From: Clostridia bacterium
GTDB lineage: Bacteria; Bacillota; Clostridia; Oscillospirales; CAG-272
DNA length: 40,413 nt
Direction of reading: 5' to 3'
Assembly: GCA_017503285.1 (NCBI GenBank)
Contig: JAFVTH010000021.1
Span: 1-40,413, forward strand
Below the pieces are notes generated by a model. The model made no database searches, was not told the origin of the DNA, and worked only from the letters and a program-made list of their open reading frames with translations. Below, piece after piece: positions 1 through 8,428 of this stretch. Position 1 is the stretch's first letter. Every line of letters starts with the position of its first letter. The position numbers were made by a program, and so were the translations under genes.

Positions 1-2
1 CA

Positions 3-137
3 AGTGAGGATATTATGGAATTTTCTTCCGAAAATATCAAAACAACAACAGTAGACTTTGATTATGGCGACGGCAAGGGTGTTCAAACCGTAACAAAGGG
101 TACATCTACAGCAAATATTCAGGACTTACTATTCTAA
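3..137 (+). CDS. 3' end of an unidentified gene (partial)
   Basis: An open frame enters from the left edge and stops with TAA at 135-137. The visible 44 residues (…TTTVDFDYGDGKG…NIQDLLF) are acidic, with no motif I recognise, so no function is proposed. The stop is followed at once by a strong hairpin terminator, which supports this being the true end of a + strand gene. The start and the rest of the protein lie outside the window. Confidence 0.6.
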   Translation, partial: SEDIMEFSSENIKTTTVDFDYGDGKGVQTVTKGTSTANIQDLLF

Positions 138-141
138 AATT

Positions 142-169
142 AAAAAGCGACCTCAAAAGGTCGCTTTTT
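142..169 (+). terminator. Intrinsic terminator of the left-edge gene
   Basis: Twelve-base-pair perfect stem (142-153 with 158-169), loop CAAA. The stem is built around AGCGACC/GGTCGCT and ends in a T run. It sits 4 bases after the stop of the partial gene. Confidence 0.85.
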
Positions 170-172
170 ATA

Positions 173-201
173 TTGACTATAAGTTAAGTTTATGATAAAA
201 T
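173..201 (+). promoter_or_regulatory. Sigma-A promoter for the protease lipoprotein
   Basis: TTGACT at 173-178 and TAAAAT at 196-201 with a 17-base spacer, between the upstream terminator and the lipoprotein start at 237. Confidence 0.6.
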
Positions 202-236
202 ATAAGATAGTTAATTAAATAGTTATGGAGAATTCT

Positions 237-2039
237 ATGCAAAAGCTTAAATTTATACTTTTAGCGCTTTTGGTTGTACTTGTGTCTGTTTTTGCCTTCG
301 TTTCCTGCGATGGCGAGGACGGAGATGCTGACCACGTTCACGTGTACGAAACTACAACCGTTCCCGCATCCTGCACCTCAAAGGGCTACGACCTTGGTGT
401 TTGCACAATTTGTCAAAAGGAAACACATTCCAATTATACAGAGCCAAAGGGACACACCCTTGGCGAGTGGGAGGTTGGCGAGGCTGGTAGCTGTACCGTC
501 AAGCCCACACAGGTTAAAAAGTGCTTAACCTGCTTTAACGTTGTGGAAACGAAGGAGGAAAGCCTAAAGCCCCACTCCTTTGTTCAAACAGAATGGTCCC
601 CAACCTGTAAGGAGCAGGGCTATGTGATGAACACCTGCACCCTTTGTGGCTTCGTGGAAAAAAAGGACTTTATCCCGGTAACTGATGAGCATAAGGAAGG
701 CGACTGGGTGGTAACAAAGAAGGCAAGCTGCCTTGAAACAGGCGTACAAAAGAAGTATTGTACCGTATGCCAAAAGGAGCTTGAGTCTGCAACGATTTCT
801 ATTTCCGTTCACGACTTTTCAACAGAATACTTTGAAAATGCACAGGGCACCGGTGGATATACAAAATACACCTGCGCACTCTGCGGACACTCAAAAACCC
901 TTGACCACTCTTCAACGGTTTCCCCTGCCGTAATTTACGAGCTTATCTCTGCCTCTATGCTTAGAATTGAGATATATGATAAGGACGGCAATCGCCTTGG
1001 CATCGGCTCCGGCTTCTTCATAAGCGGCGACGGAAATGTGGTTACAAACTACCACGTTATCAAGGGCGCATATTCTGTAAAGGTACAAAACTACGCAGGC
1101 AGAGAATACGCTGTGGAGTCCGTTCTCGGCTACAACGTAACAGAGGATGTTGCTGTTATAAATGTTCAAGCGGAAAACGCACCTTACCTTGAGCTTTCAA
1201 GCACTCAAGATATCAAAACAGGCGACCCTGTGTATACTTTAGGTAGCCCACTGGGCGTTGATAATATCTTCACAACAGGTATTATTTCTAACCCTGCATT
1301 GCTTGTAAACGGTACTTGGTCTATTGCGTTTACAGCTCCAATCTCTGCAGGTAACAGCGGTGGTCCGCTTGTTAACTCCGAGGGTAAGGTTATCGGTATT
1401 AACACCAAAACCGCCACCGACGGACAAAACCTAAACTTCGCAGTTATGAGCGAAAGAATTACAGAGCTTGATACAACAGCTCCAAAAACAGTTGCCCAAA
1501 TTTACGACAAGGAGCTTTCTGCAAACGCATACAAGGTTCTTACCGACTATATCCGCACCCATAAGGACGGCACTATGGATAACGGTAATTCATCCTACAT
1601 TTATAAGCGCATAAGAGAGGCTACAGACTCCGGATATGGCCTTGATTGCTACTTTGTTTATGATAGCGTAACAGGCACAACAACTCTAACATTATACCTT
1701 CTAAACAACTCAGGCTCAGGTGCTAACAGATTTGAAATTCAGTTTATCATAAACGACGTTAGCGACAGCTACGAGCTAAAGCTTTTTGACTACAATATGG
1801 GTCAGTATGGTCTTGAGGCAGTTGTTGACCCATCTGTTCAAGCAAATGGCACAAACAGAGATGACGTTATGGATGTTAGCATTCTTAAGTATATCGACGA
1901 GGCTGAATACATAAAGTCCCTGTCCTACCAAGGCTATATGATGCTTATTGATGAGCTAAATACAACTCTTAATGGCTCTACAACAGGCCTTGACCTATCA
2001 TATTTTAATCTTAAAGAACCTGTTTTCCCTCAAAAATAA
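237..2039 (+). CDS. Lipoprotein with Cys-x2-Cys repeats and a trypsin-like (S1C) serine protease domain
   Basis: Predicted surface lipoprotein of 600 residues. The first ATG of the frame is at 225, but GGAG at 227-230 sits 6 bases before the ATG at 237, so 237 is preferred. A hydrophobic segment ends in the lipobox FVSC (Cys24). Residues about 45-220 hold five repeats of a C…G…CxxC pattern (for example VCTICQKE, TCTLCGFVE, YCTVCQKE), probably small metal-binding or disulfide modules. The protease domain follows, with a full triad: His273 in NYHVI, Asp304 in EDVAV and Ser374 in GNSGGP. No PDZ domain is evident, unlike typical HtrA. The last 170 residues have no domain I recognise. It has its own promoter and terminator and is monocistronic. 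The protease call is secure; the substrate is unknown. Confidence 0.85.
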   Translation: MQKLKFILLALLVVLVSVFAFVSCDGEDGDADHVHVYETTTVPASCTSKGYDLGVCTICQKETHSNYTEPKGHTLGEWEVGEAGSCTVKPTQVKKCLTCFNVVETKEESLKPHSFVQTEWSPTCKEQGYVMNTCTLCGFVEKKDFIPVTDEHKEGDWVVTKKASCLETGVQKKYCTVCQKELESATISISVHDFSTEYFENAQGTGGYTKYTCALCGHSKTLDHSSTVSPAVIYELISASMLRIEIYDKDGNRLGIGSGFFISGDGNVVTNYHVIKGAYSVKVQNYAGREYAVESVLGYNVTEDVAVINVQAENAPYLELSSTQDIKTGDPVYTLGSPLGVDNIFTTGIISNPALLVNGTWSIAFTAPISAGNSGGPLVNSEGKVIGINTKTATDGQNLNFAVMSERITELDTTAPKTVAQIYDKELSANAYKVLTDYIRTHKDGTMDNGNSSYIYKRIREATDSGYGLDCYFVYDSVTGTTTLTLYLLNNSGSGANRFEIQFIINDVSDSYELKLFDYNMGQYGLEAVVDPSVQANGTNRDDVMDVSILKYIDEAEYIKSLSYQGYMMLIDELNTTLNGSTTGLDLSYFNLKEPVFPQK

Positions 2040-2041
2040 GC

Positions 2042-2070
2042 AAAACGGCACCGAAACGGTGCCGTTTTTT
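2042..2070 (+). terminator. Intrinsic terminator after the protease lipoprotein
   Basis: Twelve-base-pair stem (2042-2053 with 2057-2068) around ACGGCACC/GGTGCCGT, loop AAA, followed by T residues. Confidence 0.85.
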
Positions 2071-2096
2071 CGTTCCAAAAATTTCTTCTTTATATA

Positions 2097-2125
2097 TTGA
2101 AATAATATAAAAATAATGTTATAAT
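2097..2125 (+). promoter_or_regulatory. Sigma-A promoter of the housekeeping operon
   Basis: TTGAAA at 2097-2102 and a consensus TATAAT at 2120-2125, spacer 17. It would drive the run of closely spaced + genes from 2189 to about 10778. The leader contains a short GC-rich patch (about 2138-2160) with no clear fold. Confidence 0.75.
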
Positions 2126-2188
2126 TAATTTAACTATGTACGCTTGCAGGCGCGTGGCGCATTATTCTATTAAGAAAGGGGCTTTTTT

Positions 2189-3310
2189 ATGAGGATTGGT
2201 ATTATTGGCTTTGGCTCAATGGGCAAAACCCATCTTTACTCTGTAAAAAATATTCCCTTCTTTTTCGATACGGACATTAAGCCGCAGGTTGTGGCTATTT
2301 GCAACCGTAACATAGAAAAGGCAAGACAGGCTTGCCAAAGGTATGACATTCCCACTTGCACCGACAACGAGGACGATATAATCTACAACGACGAAATTGA
2401 TATCGTAGATATTTGCACTCCAAATATATGTCACTTTGAAACTGCAAAAAAAGCAATTTTGGCTGGAAAGCACGTTTATTGCGAAAAGCCACTTGGCATT
2501 TCTTATGATGAGGCAATTACCCTTGTCAAGCTTGCTAAGGAGAAAAATGTTTTTTGCCAAATCGTTTTCAATAATCGCTTCCTTTCTGCAATTATGCGTG
2601 CAAGGGAGCTTACAGCAGAGGGATATCTTGGCAAAATCCTTTCCTTTAGTGTAAGATACCTTCACTCCAGCGCGCTTGACACAGATAAAAAGGCAGGGTG
2701 GAAGCAGGACCACGACATTTGTGGTGGTGGCGTGCTTTTTGACCTTGGCTCACACGCCCTTGACCTTGTGTATTATCTGATGGGCAATATCAAGTCAATC
2801 TATGGAAAAAGCCAAATCGCTTTCCCCAAAAGGCTTGGTGTTGACGGCAAGGAGTGGCATACCAATGCAGACGAGGCGTTTTATATCTTAGCAACCTTAG
2901 AAAACGGTGCTGTGGGCACGGTTGAGGTTAGCAAAATTATAACAGGCTCAAACGATGATTTGACTCTTGAAATTCACGGCGAGGAGGGTAGCCTGCGCTT
3001 TAGCCTTATGGACCCTAACTTCCTTGAGGTTTATAAAAGAGAAAAAGAGGTGCCCGCCCTTGGAGGACTTTGTGGCTACACCAAGGTGGAATGTGTAAAT
3101 CGCTATCCGCACCCAGGGGGCATTTTCCCATCGGTAAAAGCACCAATCGGTTGGCTTCGTGGTCATGTTGGAAGCTATTTTAGCTTTCTCCAATCAATAA
3201 AGGACAAAAAACAGCCTTGCCCTTCATTTGATGACGGTGCTGTTATCCAAAAATATATGGAAATAGCCTATGAGTCCAGTAAAACAGGCAAGGAGATTAC
3301 AGTATGCTAG
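2189..3310 (+). CDS. Gfo/Idh/MocA-family NAD(P)-dependent oxidoreductase
   Basis: 373 residues, normal for the family. An N-terminal Rossmann fold opens with GIIGFGSMG (residues 4-12). The family's EKPLG motif follows near residue 100, and a C-terminal GFO_IDH_MocA alpha/beta domain contains GGGVLFDLGSHALD. Members oxidise or reduce sugars, inositols or related polyols with NAD(P); the substrate cannot be read from sequence. The start is supported by AGAAAGGGG six bases upstream. It is the first gene of the unit and overlaps coaE by 7 bases, so the two are translationally coupled. That coupling need not mean a shared pathway. Confidence 0.85.
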   Translation: MRIGIIGFGSMGKTHLYSVKNIPFFFDTDIKPQVVAICNRNIEKARQACQRYDIPTCTDNEDDIIYNDEIDIVDICTPNICHFETAKKAILAGKHVYCEKPLGISYDEAITLVKLAKEKNVFCQIVFNNRFLSAIMRARELTAEGYLGKILSFSVRYLHSSALDTDKKAGWKQDHDICGGGVLFDLGSHALDLVYYLMGNIKSIYGKSQIAFPKRLGVDGKEWHTNADEAFYILATLENGAVGTVEVSKIITGSNDDLTLEIHGEEGSLRFSLMDPNFLEVYKREKEVPALGGLCGYTKVECVNRYPHPGGIFPSVKAPIGWLRGHVGSYFSFLQSIKDKKQPCPSFDDGAVIQKYMEIAYESSKTGKEITVC

Positions 3311-3900
3311 TTATAGGTCTTTGTGGCTCCAGTGGTGCCGGTAAGGGCTATGTATGCCGCGCCTTCGAGAAATATGGCGTTGCATATATTGATACCGACC
3401 TTGTGTATCATGAGCTTATAGATAAATCATCCCCCTGCACAATTGAGCTTGCCTTTGAGTTTGGTAAGGAAATTTTGAGGGAATGCGGTGGCATTGACAG
3501 GCGCGCACTTGCTGAGCGTGTGTTTTCCAATAAGGACGCACTTAAAAATCTAAACAGAATCGCACACAAGCACATAAGGAAGAAAACCAATGCCCTAATT
3601 GACGAATATAGGGCGCAGGGCAAGGTGGCAACCATAATTGATGCCCCTGTGCTTTTCGAAAGCGGCTTTGACGAAATGTGTGATTACACAATTTGCGTTG
3701 TTGCACCAACTGAGCTTAAGCTTCAGCGCATTATGGAAAGGGATAATATCACAGAGGAAATGGCAAGAAAAAGGCTGGACAATCAGCTTACCGACAAGGA
3801 GCTTGCTTATCGTTGTGATTTTACCATAAAAAACAGCGACGGAGAGAATTTAGAGGAGCAAATTCTAAAAATCCTTTCCAAGCTTAATTTTAGTAAATAA
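3304..3900 (+). CDS. coaE: Dephospho-CoA kinase
   Basis: 198 residues, typical for CoaE, which phosphorylates the 3'-hydroxyl of dephospho-CoA with ATP as the last step of coenzyme A synthesis in the cytoplasm. The P-loop GSSGAGKG is at residues 8-15, followed by the family motif DTDxVYHEL, the LAERVF region, and DAPVLFESGFD before the C-terminal LID part. The start ATG lies inside the end of the upstream oxidoreductase gene, in another frame. A small hairpin (GTAGC-ATA-GCTAC, 3908-3920) lies between this gene and the next. It has no T run, so it is unlikely to terminate. Confidence 0.92.
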   Translation: MLVIGLCGSSGAGKGYVCRAFEKYGVAYIDTDLVYHELIDKSSPCTIELAFEFGKEILRECGGIDRRALAERVFSNKDALKNLNRIAHKHIRKKTNALIDEYRAQGKVATIIDAPVLFESGFDEMCDYTICVVAPTELKLQRIMERDNITEEMARKRLDNQLTDKELAYRCDFTIKNSDGENLEEQILKILSKLNFSK

Positions 3901-3935
3901 TTTTTTGGTAGCATAGCTACAGAATAGGAGCAAAT

Positions 3936-5327
3936 ATGAAAAAAACAGAGCTTGAAGCACTAAAGGAAAAGCTTTTCTACAAAAAGGAAAATGTTTTTGA
4001 CACACGCACAAAAAAGGACGAGAAGAAAATTAGCGATTATGCTAAGGGATATATGAGCTTCTTGGATAACGCGAAAACCGAGCGCGAGGCTGTGGTTGAG
4101 GGTATCAAGATGCTTGAAAAGGCTGGCTTCGTTGAGTACACCCTCGGTGGTGAAATCAAGGCTGGTGGCAAGTATTATCTTAACAACAGGGGTAAGAGCC
4201 TTTTTGCATTTGTTGCAGGTACTGACAATATCGAAAACGGTATTAGAATTTGCGCAGCACACGTTGACTCCCCACGTCTTGACCTTAAGCAGCACCCAAT
4301 GTTTGAAAACGAGGGCTTTGCTTATCTAAAGACCCACTATTATGGTGGCATCAGAAAGTACCAATGGGTTACAATTCCTTTGGCGCTTCATGGTGTGGTT
4401 ACAACTGCTGACGGTAGCAGCGTTGAGGTTGTTATCGGCGAGGACGACAAGGACCCTGTTTTCTGCATTACCGACCTTTTGCCACATCTTGCAAGAGAGC
4501 AGTCCCAAAAGCCTCTTGGCACAGCACACGCAGGCGAGAGCCTTAACCTTCTTATCGGCTCACAGCCACTTGACGGCGCAACCGAGGATAAGGTTAAGTT
4601 CAATATGCTAAAGATTCTTAACGACAAGTATGGCATTTGCGAAAGCGATTTTGTTAGTGCAGAGCTTACAGCCGTTCCTGCCGGCAAGGCAAGAGACCTT
4701 GGCCTTGACCGTTCTATGATTGCAGCATACGGCCACGACGACAGAGTTTGCGCATACCCATCACTTACAGCTATTATCGAAAATAAGGATAGCAAAAACA
4801 CAATTATGTGTATTCTTGCCGATAAAGAGGAAATCGGCTCTGAGGGCGTTAGTGGTATGAAGTGCCGTCTTATCGTTGACCTAATTGAGGAGATTGCAAA
4901 GAATCTTGGTGGAAATCCAAATGTAGTCAGAGCAAACTCAATGTGCTTGTCTGCTGACGTTAGCGCAGGCTACGACCCAATGTACCCGGAGGTGTTCGAA
5001 AAGAGAAACAGCGCTATTATCAACTGTGGCGTAGTTATGAATAAGTACACCGGCGGCGGTGGAAAAAGCTCCACAAACGACGCAAGTGCAGAGTATGTTG
5101 GACATATCAGAAGAGTGTTCAAGGAGGCAGGCGTTGTATGGCAAACTGCCGAGCTTGGTAAGATTGACGTTGGTGGCGGTGGAACCGTTGCTATGTATAT
5201 TGCAAATCAAAACATCAATACAGTTGACCTTGGTGTTGCTGTGCTTTCTATGCACGCACCAATGGAGGTTATTTCTAAGAACGACCTCTATGAGGCACAC
5301 AAGGCACTTAGCGCATTTTGCAAATAA
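3936..5327 (+). CDS. M18-family zinc aminopeptidase
   Basis: 463 residues, the usual size of bacterial M18 aminopeptidases, cytoplasmic enzymes that remove N-terminal residues from peptides and work as large oligomers. Zinc ligands and catalytic residues appear in family order: His in AAHVDSPRLD, Asp in GHDDRVCAYP, the Glu pair in DKEEIGSEG, Asp in SADVSAGYDP and the last His in SMHAPMEV. AGGAG lies 7-8 bases before the ATG. The next gene starts 14 bases after the stop. The name apeA/apeB is not given because the subclass cannot be decided here. Confidence 0.92.
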   Translation: MKKTELEALKEKLFYKKENVFDTRTKKDEKKISDYAKGYMSFLDNAKTEREAVVEGIKMLEKAGFVEYTLGGEIKAGGKYYLNNRGKSLFAFVAGTDNIENGIRICAAHVDSPRLDLKQHPMFENEGFAYLKTHYYGGIRKYQWVTIPLALHGVVTTADGSSVEVVIGEDDKDPVFCITDLLPHLAREQSQKPLGTAHAGESLNLLIGSQPLDGATEDKVKFNMLKILNDKYGICESDFVSAELTAVPAGKARDLGLDRSMIAAYGHDDRVCAYPSLTAIIENKDSKNTIMCILADKEEIGSEGVSGMKCRLIVDLIEEIAKNLGGNPNVVRANSMCLSADVSAGYDPMYPEVFEKRNSAIINCGVVMNKYTGGGGKSSTNDASAEYVGHIRRVFKEAGVVWQTAELGKIDVGGGGTVAMYIANQNINTVDLGVAVLSMHAPMEVISKNDLYEAHKALSAFCK

Positions 5328-5341
5328 TTGAGGTGTAGAAA

Positions 5342-6304
5342 ATGGATATCATAAAGGAATTACACGATTTTGGTCTTGTACCGGTTATAAAAATCACAAA
5401 CGTTGAAAACGCACTCCCGCTTGCAAGGGCTCTCAAGGAGGGCGGACTTAACTGTGCGGAAATCACCTTCCGTACAGCTTGCGCAAAGGAAGCAATTGCA
5501 ATAATCACAAAGGAGCTTCCGGATATGCTGGTTGGTGCCGGCACGGTTTTAACACCGGAGCAGGCTGATGAGGCTATTGAGGCTGGCTCAAAGTTTATCG
5601 TTTCCCCCGGCTTTAACCCAAGGGTTGTAAAGCATTGTATTGAAAGGGGCGTTCCTGTTTTACCGGGCTGCGCAACTCCATCAGAGGTTGAGGCAGCTAT
5701 GGAGCTTGGACTAAAGGCTGTTAAATTCTTCCCGGCTGAGGCTGCAGGCGGACTTAATATGATTAAGTCGATGAGCGCACCATATGGCGCAGTTCAATTT
5801 ATGCCAACAGGTGGCATTAACGAGGACAATATGCTTGACTACTTGTCCTTTAACAAGATTATTGCCTGTGGTGGTAGCTTTATGGTAAAGGATGCTCTTA
5901 TTGATGCCGGCAACTTTGCTGAAATTACACGCCTTACAAGAAACGCAGTTATGAAAATGCTTGGCTTCAAGCTTGCACACGTTGGCATCAACTGTGAAAA
6001 TGACGAGGAGGCAAAATCAAGCGCTAAGCTTCTTTGCACACTCTTCGGCCTTGAATACAAGGAGGGTAACAAATCCACCTTTGCAGGTAGTGATTTTGAG
6101 CTTATGCATAAGCCATATCTTGGTAAGAACGGACATATTGCAATAGCAACCAACTTCCCGGACAGAGCCAAGGCATACCTTGAAAAGCAGGGCATTAAGT
6201 TTAATGAGGAAACAGCAGGCTATGATGCAAAGGGCAACCTTAAGGTTATTTACCTAAAGGACGAAATCTGTGGCTTTGCAATTCATCTTGTTAAGAAAGC
6301 ATAA
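5342..6304 (+). CDS. eda: KDPG/KHG aldolase fused to a C-terminal VOC (glyoxalase)-like domain
   Basis: 320 residues, about 110 longer than a plain aldolase. Residues 1-205 are a class I KDPG/KHG aldolase: catalytic Glu40 in AEITFRT, Schiff-base Lys128 in VKFFPAE, and the phosphate-binding stretches GAGTVLT and PTGGI. It splits 2-keto-3-deoxy-6-phosphogluconate into pyruvate and glyceraldehyde-3-phosphate. Residues about 206-320 (starting [10 protein letters not shown], then GHIAIAT and GFAIHLV) have the repeat pattern of a vicinal-oxygen-chelate half. I recall similar long aldolases in other Clostridia, so this is probably a stable fusion and not a local accident. The role of the extra domain is unknown. 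The gene could complete the hexuronate route begun by uxuA/uxuB at 20.8-22.7 kb. Confidence 0.88.
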   Translation: MDIIKELHDFGLVPVIKITNVENALPLARALKEGGLNCAEITFRTACAKEAIAIITKELPDMLVGAGTVLTPEQADEAIEAGSKFIVSPGFNPRVVKHCIERGVPVLPGCATPSEVEAAMELGLKAVKFFPAEAAGGLNMIKSMSAPYGAVQFMPTGGINEDNMLDYLSFNKIIACGGSFMVKDALIDAGNFAEITRLTRNAVMKMLGFKLAHVGINCENDEEAKSSAKLLCTLFGLEYKEGNKSTFAGSDFELMHKPYLGKNGHIAIATNFPDRAKAYLEKQGIKFNEETAGYDAKGNLKVIYLKDEICGFAIHLVKKA

Positions 6305-6306
6305 GT

Positions 6307-7371
6307 ATGTTTAATAGACTTAACGAAGCAGAAAAAAGATTTGATGAAATAGAAAAATCTCTTGCCGACCCGGAAACCACCTCAAACCAAGCTGAATTTA
6401 CAAAGCTTATGAAGGAGTATAAGAACCTTACCCCCATTATTGAAAAGTACAGAGAATACAAAAAGGTAAGCTCTGATATGGAGGGCGCAAGGCTTCTTAT
6501 GGACGAGGGTGGAGAGCTTTATGATATGGCTCTTGAGGAATATAAGGACTGCAAGGAAAGAATTGTAGTCATTGAAGAGGAGCTAAAGCTTCTTCTTATT
6601 CCAAAGGACCCAAATGATGACAAAAACGTTATTGTTGAAATCCGTGCCGGCGCAGGTGGAGAGGAGGCGGCGCTTTTTGCCTCCGTGCTTTATAGAATGT
6701 ATTCAATGTACTCCGCCACAGCAGGCTTCAAAACTGAGCTTACCGGTGTTAACGAAACAGGGCTTGGTGGCTTTAAGGAGGTTACCTTCTTAATCTCCGG
6801 AGAGGGTGCATACTCTCGCTTTAAGTTTGAAAGTGGCGTTCATAGGGTACAAAGAGTGCCCGAAACCGAAACCCAAGGCAGGATTCATACATCTACCGCA
6901 ACCGTTGCTGTTTTACCGGAGGCAGAGGATGTTGAGGTTGAGCTTAATATGGGAGATGTTGTTGTTGAAACCTGTAAGTCAAGTGGCGCAGGCGGACAGC
7001 ACGTTAATAAAACCGAATCTGCCATTCGTCTTATCCATAAGCCCACGGGCATTGTGGTTGAGTGTCAGGACGAAAGAAGCCAGTTCAAGAACAAGGACAA
7101 GGCATTCAAAATTTTAAGAGCAAAGCTCTACGATATGAAAATGCAGGAGCAAAGCGACAAGATTGCTTCTGAAAGAAAGAGCCAGGTTGGCACAGGCGAC
7201 CGTAGCGAAAGAATAAGGACCTACAACTACCCGCAGGGCAGAGTTACCGACCACCGTATAGGCTTTACAATTTATTCACTTGAGTCGTTTTTGAACGGCG
7301 ACATAGGAGAAATGCTTGATAAGCTTGCAACTGCAGACGCAGCAGAGAAGCTTAAGGGCGAAAATAACTAA
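6307..7371 (+). CDS. prfA: Peptide chain release factor 1
   Basis: 354 residues, normal RF1 length. It recognises UAA and UAG stop codons and triggers peptide release on the ribosome. The GGQ motif is at residues 229-231 ([15 protein letters not shown]). The stop-codon reader is PxT type ([10 protein letters not shown], so PET), which separates it from RF2 (SPF). The ATG is 2 bases after the aldolase stop and has only a weak Shine-Dalgarno, so it probably relies on coupling to the aldolase. The methyltransferase gene prmC, often next to prfA, is absent here, and Sua5 follows directly. Confidence 0.95.
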   Translation: MFNRLNEAEKRFDEIEKSLADPETTSNQAEFTKLMKEYKNLTPIIEKYREYKKVSSDMEGARLLMDEGGELYDMALEEYKDCKERIVVIEEELKLLLIPKDPNDDKNVIVEIRAGAGGEEAALFASVLYRMYSMYSATAGFKTELTGVNETGLGGFKEVTFLISGEGAYSRFKFESGVHRVQRVPETETQGRIHTSTATVAVLPEAEDVEVELNMGDVVVETCKSSGAGGQHVNKTESAIRLIHKPTGIVVECQDERSQFKNKDKAFKILRAKLYDMKMQEQSDKIASERKSQVGTGDRSERIRTYNYPQGRVTDHRIGFTIYSLESFLNGDIGEMLDKLATADAAEKLKGENN

Positions 7372-7384
7372 AGGGCAAGAAAAA

Positions 7385-8428
7385 ATGAGGACAGAATTAA
7401 TAAAGGTAGACGACCAAAGTGTAGAAATACTTAAACGGGCAGGGTCTATAATCAGAGAGGGTGGCTTGGTCGCCTTTCCAACCGAAACCGTTTATGGCTT
7501 AGGGGCAAATGCGTACGATAAAAGCGCGTGCCTTGAAATATTTAAGGCAAAGGGCAGACCTGCCGACAACCCCCTAATAGTTCATGTAAGCTCCCCTAAG
7601 GATGCTGAAAAAATTGCCTACACAAGTCCCCTTTATTATAAGCTGGCTGAAAAATTTATGCCGGGTCCTCTTACAATCATACTACCTAAAAAGGACATTA
7701 TTCCAAGCGAGGTTACAGCAGGGCTTGATTCCGTTGCTGTAAGATGCCCTGAAAACAAAATCGCAAACAAGCTGATTGAGCTGGCAGGTGTGCCGATTGC
7801 AGCCCCCTCTGCCAATAGCTCAGGCAAGCCGTCCCCGACAACAGCACAGCATGTTTTTGATGATATGGACGGCAAAATACCTATGATACTCGACGGTGGA
7901 GAGGCGCAGGTCGGTGTTGAATCAACGGTTATTAAAATAACCGAGGACTCTGCAATACTTCTTCGCCCCGGAGCTGTTACAGTTGAAATGCTTTGTCAGG
8001 TTTGTCAAAGCGTTGAGATTGCAGGCGCAGTAAAGGCAGAATTAAGGGCTGACGAAAAGCCGCTTTCCCCGGGTATGAAATATAAGCACTATGCCCCTAA
8101 GGCAAGTCTATTTCTTATAGACGACAGTAAAGTAAATTTCATTGAATTTGTAAAAGAGAAGCAAAGGACCGAGTCCTGTGCAATAATGTGCTACGATGAG
8201 GAAATAGAGCTTCTTGAAAATAAAAACCTTTTACCGGTTGGTAAAAGAGAGGACATAAAGAAACAGACACATAATTTGTTTATTCTTTTGCGTAAGGCGG
8301 ACGACCTATTAGTTGATACCGTTTATGCTCATCTTCCCAGCGACGAGGGTGAGTCCTTGGCAATCTATAACAGAATGATACGTGCATGTGCTCATCACGT
8401 AATAGGAGGTATAAATGGCGAAGACTAA
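7385..8428 (+). CDS. ywlC: L-threonylcarbamoyladenylate synthase (Sua5/YwlC family)
   Basis: 347 residues from the ATG at 7385, which follows AAGGGC. The frame is open further upstream, but that part lies inside prfA and is rejected. The enzyme makes threonylcarbamoyl-AMP from threonine, bicarbonate and ATP, the first step of the t6A37 modification of ANN-decoding tRNAs. The N-terminal YrdC fold shows FPTETVYGLGANA, KGRPADNPLIVHV and the SANSSGKPSPT region. A C-terminal Sua5 domain begins after SPGMKYKHYAPKA, so this is the long Sua5 form and not the short TsaC. It overlaps the next gene by 14 bases. Confidence 0.93.
   Translation: MRTELIKVDDQSVEILKRAGSIIREGGLVAFPTETVYGLGANAYDKSACLEIFKAKGRPADNPLIVHVSSPKDAEKIAYTSPLYYKLAEKFMPGPLTIILPKKDIIPSEVTAGLDSVAVRCPENKIANKLIELAGVPIAAPSANSSGKPSPTTAQHVFDDMDGKIPMILDGGEAQVGVESTVIKITEDSAILLRPGAVTVEMLCQVCQSVEIAGAVKAELRADEKPLSPGMKYKHYAPKASLFLIDDSKVNFIEFVKEKQRTESCAIMCYDEEIELLENKNLLPVGKREDIKKQTHNLFILLRKADDLLVDTVYAHLPSDEGESLAIYNRMIRACAHHVIGGINGED

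Noticed and set aside
3908..3920. Hairpin GTAGC-ATA-GCTAC between coaE and the aminopeptidase gene as a terminator
   Set aside because: Short stem and no T run after it; the genes look co-transcribed.
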